From assembly GCA_026396975.1 (NCBI GenBank), contig JAPLVT010000146.1:1-5422 (forward strand): 5,422 nt of DNA, read 5' to 3'. Each line of letters starts with the position of its first letter. Position 1 is the first letter of the stretch. The position numbers and the translations under genes were made by a program. Under the pieces are notes generated by a model. That model was not told where the DNA came from and made no database searches. It was given only the letters and a program-made list of their open reading frames with translations. Shown piece after piece: positions 5,281 to 5,422 of this stretch. This DNA comes from Candidatus Iainarchaeum sp. GTDB taxonomy: Archaea > Iainarchaeota > Iainarchaeia > Iainarchaeales > GCA-2688035.

Positions 5281-5422
5281 AATGTCAGGTAGCAGGTTCA
5301 GTGCCGTGCTTTGCAACGGCAGCCTTTATGCGAGGGGCATGTTGGCGGCTCGGGAAAAATACGCAAAACAGCTTTTTCTGACCATCCAGCTATAGCGTGA
5401 AAAAAAGGCAGTGGTAGCGCTC
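5281..5422. other. Upstream region with no supported gene
   Basis: Two minus-strand frames are open from the right edge for about 31 and 40 codons and could be the end of a gene outside the window, but neither reads like a recognisable protein. A run of seven T on the minus strand at 5406-5400 could be an archaeal terminator for such a gene. A 37-codon plus-strand frame from 5281 has no usable promoter spacing. I call nothing here. Confidence 0.4.

Noticed and set aside
5281..5394. A 37-codon plus-strand peptide starting at 5281
   Set aside because: No ribosome binding site, and the only A/T promoter element lies directly against the start; no recognisable sequence.
5326..5422. C-terminal end of an upstream minus-strand gene
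   Set aside because: Two frames are open to the window edge but are short and show no convincing protein character, so neither can be chosen.

Overview
The window is most likely from an archaeon, probably a DPANN-type lineage. Four signs point that way, none decisive alone: a clean TTTAAATA TATA box 29 nt before a start codon with no ribosome binding site (leaderless-type initiation); a GGTG ribosome binding site before a TTG start; a Cys-Asn-Gly...Asp-Cys-Gly-Gly motif common in secreted DPANN proteins; and compact, overlapping genes. All supported genes lie on the minus strand, so the biological order runs from high to low coordinates.

Layout in transcription order. (1) 5281-5422: no supported gene. 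(2) 5278-5271: TATA box of an operon. (3) 5245-4670: HxsD-like protein with a long Lys/Pro tail made of five-residue repeats. (4) 4666-4421: a second, minimal HxsD-like protein. (5) 4424-2973: radical SAM/SPASM maturase resembling HxsB, starting inside the previous stop (ATGA overlap). (6) 2939-2673: an 88-residue protein that looks like the peptide substrate, with an N-terminal helical part, an Ala/Gly-rich hydrophobic stretch, and a C-terminal tail holding a His/Ser cluster, eight prolines and two His-Xaa-Ser motifs (HMS and HFS). (7) 2606-1536: a second radical SAM protein with a reduced SPASM-like C-terminus. (8) A hairpin plus T-run terminator at 1508-1478 closes the block. (9) 1379 to the window edge: a separate gene, a membrane-anchored extracellular NHL beta-propeller protein cut off at its 3' end.

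Working model. Genes 3-7 look like a divergent archaeal His-Xaa-Ser (Hxs) system, a class of ribosomally made, radical-SAM-modified peptides. HxsB would modify the His-Xaa-Ser motifs of the small protein, the HxsD-like proteins would assist, and the second radical SAM protein may take the place of HxsC, which it does not clearly resemble. The family assignments come from remembered motifs and gene order, not from a database search. The chemistry on this peptide and the cellular role of the product are unknown from sequence.
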